Shown here in pieces: positions 60,819 to 64,000 of a stretch of DNA of 64,000 bases; the first letter of the stretch is position 1, and every line of letters begins with the position of its first letter. The notes beneath the pieces were generated by a model that saw only the letters and a program-made list of their open reading frames with translations, was not told the origin of the DNA and did no database searches. The DNA comes from Qipengyuania gelatinilytica. GTDB lineage: Bacteria > Pseudomonadota > Alphaproteobacteria > Sphingomonadales > Sphingomonadaceae. The stretch lies in the NCBI RefSeq assembly GCF_019711315.1, contig NZ_CP081294.1:1488001-1552000 (forward strand), in the 5' to 3' direction. The position numbers and the translations under genes are program-made.

Positions 60819-62366
60819 ATGCACCCGATCACGCATGCACAGGCGCGCCCCGACCACCCCGCAATCATCATGTCGGGCAGCGGGGAGACGATGACCTATG
60901 GCGAGATGGACGACTATGCCAACCGCTTCGCCCAGCTGCTGCGCGCAAGGGGTCTGAAGGCCGGCGACCACTTCGGCGTGCTGATGGAAAACAACATCCA
61001 TTACCTGCCCATCGTCTGGGGATCGCAGCGCGCCGGGACGATGATGGTGCCCGTCTCCACCCGCCTGACCGCGCCGGAGATCTGCTACATCCTCAATGAT
61101 GCAGGGGTGAAGCTGCTGGTCACGACCGCCAAGTTCGATGATCGCATGGACGATATGCGCGCCAGCTGCAGCGACATGGAATTCCTGATTGTCGGTTCGG
61201 GCGATGAGGAGGATTTCGAGGCTGCCCTCAATGCCCAGCCTGCAGAACCGATCGCGGACCAGGCGCCGGGCCAGTACATGCTCTATTCCTCGGGGACCAC
61301 AGGCAGCCCCAAGGGCGTTCGCCCCGCGCCGCCCGACAGCGACGATATCCTTGCGCCCAATCCGCTTGTCGGCCTCGCCGTCATGGGTGCCGGCATGCCC
61401 GCAGATGGCAGCATGGTCTACCTGTCGCCCGCGCCGCTTTACCACGCGGCGCCGCTCGGCTGGTGCACCACGGCTCAGCGCCTTGGCGGGACGGTCGTGG
61501 TGATGGAACATTTCGATCCCCAGCATGCCCTCGAGACGATCGAGAAGTACAGGATCACCGACAGCCAGTGGGTGCCGACGCATTTCGTGCGCATGCTCAA
61601 GCTCGAACCGCACGAGCGCGAGGGTTATGACCTCTCGAGCCACCAGCGCGCGCTCCATGCGGCCGCGCCCTGCCCCGTTCCGATCAAGCGCGAGATGATC
61701 GAATGGTGGGGCCCGATCATCAACGAATATTACGCCGGGTCCGAAGGCATCGGCATGACGCTGATCAAGGCCGAGGACTGGCTCACCCATCCGGGCAGCG
61801 TGGGCCGGGCGATCTATGGCAAGCTCCATGTCTGCGATGGCGACGGCAACGAGGTCCCCGCCGGGCAGGACGGGCTGTTGTTCTTCGAGAACGACCTCAT
61901 CCCGACCTATCACAACGATCCGGAGAAAACGGCCGAGGCGATGCACCCGAAGGGCTGGATGACGCTGGGCGATATCGGCCACCTCGACGAAGACGGGTTC
62001 CTCTACCTGACCGACCGCAAGAGCCACATGATCATCTCGGGCGGGGTCAACATCTACCCGCAGGAGATCGAGAACCTGCTGGTCACGCATGACAAGGTGA
62101 TGGATGCCGCCGTCATTGGCGCTCCCTGCCCCGATTTCGGCGAGAAGGTGGTCGCGGTCGTCCAGCCGATCGACATGTCAGAGGCCGGCGAAGGCCTCGA
62201 GGCGGAACTGCGCGAATTCCTCGCCCCCAGCCTTGCCAAGATCAAGATGCCGAAGCTGTTCGATTTCCGCCCCGAACTCCCGCGCGAGGCGAATGGCAAG
62301 CTCTACAAGCGCGAACTGCGTGACGAGTACCAGCGCATGGCCGAGGAAGAAACGGAGCAGGCGTGA
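60819..62366 (+). CDS. AMP-dependent acyl-CoA synthetase
   Basis: 515-residue adenylate-forming enzyme, complete. The P-loop YSSGTTGSPKG is near residue 157, YYAGSEG near 307 and GWMTLGDIGHLDEDGFLYLTDRKSHMIISGG near 381-412. The acyl-transfer lysine is in NGKLYKREL near the C-terminus. The substrate is unknown; the class matches sterol-side-chain or long-chain acyl-CoA synthetases of sphingomonads. Its stop overlaps the P450 start (GTGATG), so acid activation and hydroxylation are encoded together. Confidence 0.92.
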   Translation: MHPITHAQARPDHPAIIMSGSGETMTYGEMDDYANRFAQLLRARGLKAGDHFGVLMENNIHYLPIVWGSQRAGTMMVPVSTRLTAPEICYILNDAGVKLLVTTAKFDDRMDDMRASCSDMEFLIVGSGDEEDFEAALNAQPAEPIADQAPGQYMLYSSGTTGSPKGVRPAPPDSDDILAPNPLVGLAVMGAGMPADGSMVYLSPAPLYHAAPLGWCTTAQRLGGTVVVMEHFDPQHALETIEKYRITDSQWVPTHFVRMLKLEPHEREGYDLSSHQRALHAAAPCPVPIKREMIEWWGPIINEYYAGSEGIGMTLIKAEDWLTHPGSVGRAIYGKLHVCDGDGNEVPAGQDGLLFFENDLIPTYHNDPEKTAEAMHPKGWMTLGDIGHLDEDGFLYLTDRKSHMIISGGVNIYPQEIENLLVTHDKVMDAAVIGAPCPDFGEKVVAVVQPIDMSEAGEGLEAELREFLAPSLAKIKMPKLFDFRPELPREANGKLYKRELRDEYQRMAEEETEQA

Positions 62367-63664
62367 TGACGGCGCAGGACAGGCCAACGCTCGACCCCAG
62401 GACCGCCTACGATGTCATCTCGGCCGAGAAATATGCCGACTGGGACCCGCTGCTCGACACGTTCGATCGCCTGCGCGAGGAAACGCCGCTGGTCTGGGTG
62501 GAAGATCCCGAACATCGCCATCCGCCGTTCTGGCTGGTCTCGCGCTATGAGGATGCGATGCGCATTTCGAAGGACAATGCGACCTTCCTCAACAATCCGC
62601 AGACGGTCGTGTTCAGCCTCACCGAAGGGATCGAATTCGCCAAGAGCGTGACCGGCGGCAGTCCGCACCTCGTCGCCAGCCTCGTGACCTTCGATGCGCC
62701 GATCCACATGAAGTATCGCAAGCTGACGCAGGAATGGTTCATGCCCAAGAACCTGCGCACGCTGGAACACGATATCCGCGAGCTGGCAGACAAGACGGTC
62801 GACCGGCTGATCAAGGCCGGGCCGCAAGCCGACTTTTGCAAGCTCGTCTCGCAGCCCTACCCGCTGCATGTGGTGATGCAGATCCTCGGCGTTCCGGAAG
62901 AGGACGAACCGCGCATGCTGTTGCTGACGCAGCAGATGTTCGGCGGGCAGGACGAGGAACTGAACCAGTCGGGCATGAAAGACCTGCCTCCCGAAGCCAT
63001 CACCCAGCTCGTTGCCGGCGCGGTGAAGGATTTCGAGGCCTATTTTGCCAAGCTCACCGCAGAGAAGCGGGCCAATCCGACCGACGATGTCGCCAGCACC
63101 ATCGCCAATGCAAGGATCGACGGCGAGCCGCTGAACGACCGCGACATGATGGGCTATTACATTATCGTCGCCGCCGCCGGGCACGACACCACGAGCGCCA
63201 GCACGGCAGGCGCGATGCTGGCGCTGGCACAGGACCCGGAGCAATGGGCACGCGTGCGCGAGGACCGCTCGCTCCTTCCCGGCATCGTCGAGGAAGCGAT
63301 CCGCTGGACCAGCCCGGTGCAGCACTTCATGCGCACTGCGGCAGAAGATACCGAGATCGCCGGCCAGAAAATCGCCAAGGGCGACTGGGTGATGATCAAT
63401 TACGTCGCCGCCAACCACGACCCGGCGCAATTCGACGAGCCGCGCAAGTTCGATGCCGGCCGCAGCCCCAATCGCCACCTTGCCTTCGGCGCAGGCGCAC
63501 ACCAGTGCCTCGGCCTGCACCTTGCCAGGCTCGAGATGAAGATCCTTTTCGAGGTGCTGCTCGACCGGATCGAGACAGTCGAACTGGCAGGCGAGCCCAA
63601 GCGGGCCAAGTCGACCTTCGTGGGCGGGTTGAAGACGCTCCCGCTGCGGGTCGGAGTGGCCTGA
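62366..63664 (+). CDS. cytochrome P450
   Basis: 432-residue soluble class I-type P450. The I-helix oxygen-activation motif AAGHDTTSAS lies near residue 271, ExxR in EEAIRW near 311, and the haem-binding loop FGAGAHQCLGLHLARLE near 374-390 with the axial Cys in HQCLG. The overall sequence resembles bacterial steroid/alkanoate P450s. Ferredoxin partners are not in view. ATG 62366 is preferred over GTG 62363 because it forms the common TGATG junction. Co-expression with the upstream acyl-CoA synthetase suggests oxidation of a CoA-bound or steroid-like substrate (inference). Confidence 0.93.
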   Translation: MTAQDRPTLDPRTAYDVISAEKYADWDPLLDTFDRLREETPLVWVEDPEHRHPPFWLVSRYEDAMRISKDNATFLNNPQTVVFSLTEGIEFAKSVTGGSPHLVASLVTFDAPIHMKYRKLTQEWFMPKNLRTLEHDIRELADKTVDRLIKAGPQADFCKLVSQPYPLHVVMQILGVPEEDEPRMLLLTQQMFGGQDEELNQSGMKDLPPEAITQLVAGAVKDFEAYFAKLTAEKRANPTDDVASTIANARIDGEPLNDRDMMGYYIIVAAAGHDTTSASTAGAMLALAQDPEQWARVREDRSLLPGIVEEAIRWTSPVQHFMRTAAEDTEIAGQKIAKGDWVMINYVAANHDPAQFDEPRKFDAGRSPNRHLAFGAGAHQCLGLHLARLEMKILFEVLLDRIETVELAGEPKRAKSTFVGGLKTLPLRVGVA

Positions 63665-63665
63665 C

Positions 63666-64000
63666 ATGGGCGCTTGGGGAGCGGGCCCGTTCGACAATGA
63701 CGATGCGCTCGACGCGGTCGACGACCTTGTCAGTGTCGAAGCGATTGCAGCCGAATTCACCGCCGCCGGGGTCGAGGGAGACGTCGAGGCCACCGAATCC
63801 AGCCGGATCATTGCCGCGGCCGAATGCGTCGCGGCCATGCGCGGCCATCCGCATCCCGACTTGCCCGATGAACTCGCCGAGCGGGTCCGGGCGTTCGGGA
63901 AGCCATCGCTCGAACTGTTCGACCGTGCCCGCGACAATGTCTCGGCGGTGATGGCCCGCAGCGAGCTGGGCGAGCTGTGGGCGGAAGAAGGATCGGGGGA
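63666..64000 (+). CDS. DUF4259 protein, truncated by the window end
   Basis: The 111 visible residues begin MGAWGAGPFDNDDALDAVDDL, the diagnostic start of DUF4259. The frame is open to the window edge. The family is a small acidic soluble protein of unknown function. It starts 1 nt after the P450 stop and may share its transcript. Confidence 0.85.
   Translation, partial: MGAWGAGPFDNDDALDAVDDLVSVEAIAAEFTAAGVEGDVEATESSRIIAAAECVAAMRGHPHPDLPDELAERVRAFGKPSLELFDRARDNVSAVMARSELGELWAEEGSG

Overview
The window looks like core chromosome of a GC-rich alphaproteobacterium of the order Sphingomonadales, most likely an Erythrobacteraceae member (Erythrobacter / Qipengyuania / Altererythrobacter type). 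The evidence is the high GC, the hisC-metX-metW block, a PutA of about 1045 residues without an N-terminal DNA-binding domain, the DUF3576-leuS-lptE-holA operon, the lptC-lptA pair, and a right-edge acyl-CoA synthetase / cytochrome P450 pair typical of the group. The genus call is inference. I see no insertion sequence, prophage, CRISPR array, rRNA or plasmid function. Genes are tightly packed, and many neighbours share 1-4 nt (ATGA, GTGA or TGATG junctions).

Layout. 1-2.4 kb: a truncated acyl-CoA synthetase and L-serine dehydratase. 2.5-6.7 kb: gyrB, an AI-2E/PerM-type permease and a small secreted protein. 6.7-12.3 kb: a minus-strand catabolic run mtnP-glpD-putA. 12.6-19.8 kb: a divergent PEP carboxylase homologue, an FAD-linked oxidase, a membrane-anchored patatin and a TPR/outer-membrane NfrA-like protein. 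About 20 kb: tRNA-Leu(GAG). 20.1-24 kb: a zinc-ribbon protein, ftsEX, a DUF218 protein and a PlsC acyltransferase. 24-29.3 kb: hisC, metX, metW and three proteins of unknown function (DUF4126, DUF2807 lipoprotein, DUF5996). 29.4-31.1 kb: MaoC hydratase and thiolase. 31.3-39.2 kb: an acidic membrane protein, gltB-gltD and an appended lower-GC P-loop NTPase. 39.2-45.2 kb: a DksA-like protein, a small WYL-like protein, ung, an RNase D-like exonuclease, lptC-lptA, a nucleotidyltransferase, holA and lptE. 45.2-54 kb: leuS, DUF3576, a secreted protein with an outer-membrane-like C-terminus, phaB, a membrane-tethered LuxR-type regulator, a ribbon-helix-helix protein, murA and galU. 54-64 kb: an M28 peptidase, glnE, bcp, a DUF455 protein, an M23 peptidase, an acyl-CoA synthetase, a P450 and a truncated DUF4259 gene.

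How the genes connect. Nitrogen assimilation (gltBD, glnE), anaplerosis (PEP carboxylase homologue), PHB-type C4 chemistry (phaB, thiolase, MaoC), methionine supply and salvage (metXW, mtnP), and envelope building (murA, galU, lptA/C/E, ftsEX, M23) are the main themes. The most interesting signal is not a gene. A near-perfect 17-bp palindrome of the form ATGCTGCAATGCAGCAT occurs before the PEP carboxylase homologue, before gltB, and across the start codon of a small WYL-like gene. It matches the CTGC-N3-GCAG pattern I recall for PhaR/AniA-type regulators, which would link carbon-storage status to anaplerosis and glutamate synthesis. I found no multi-gene defence or mobile system. The other leads are single-gene oddities (degenerate active-site or zinc-binding motifs, unusual domain fusions) and unexplained palindromes near start codons.
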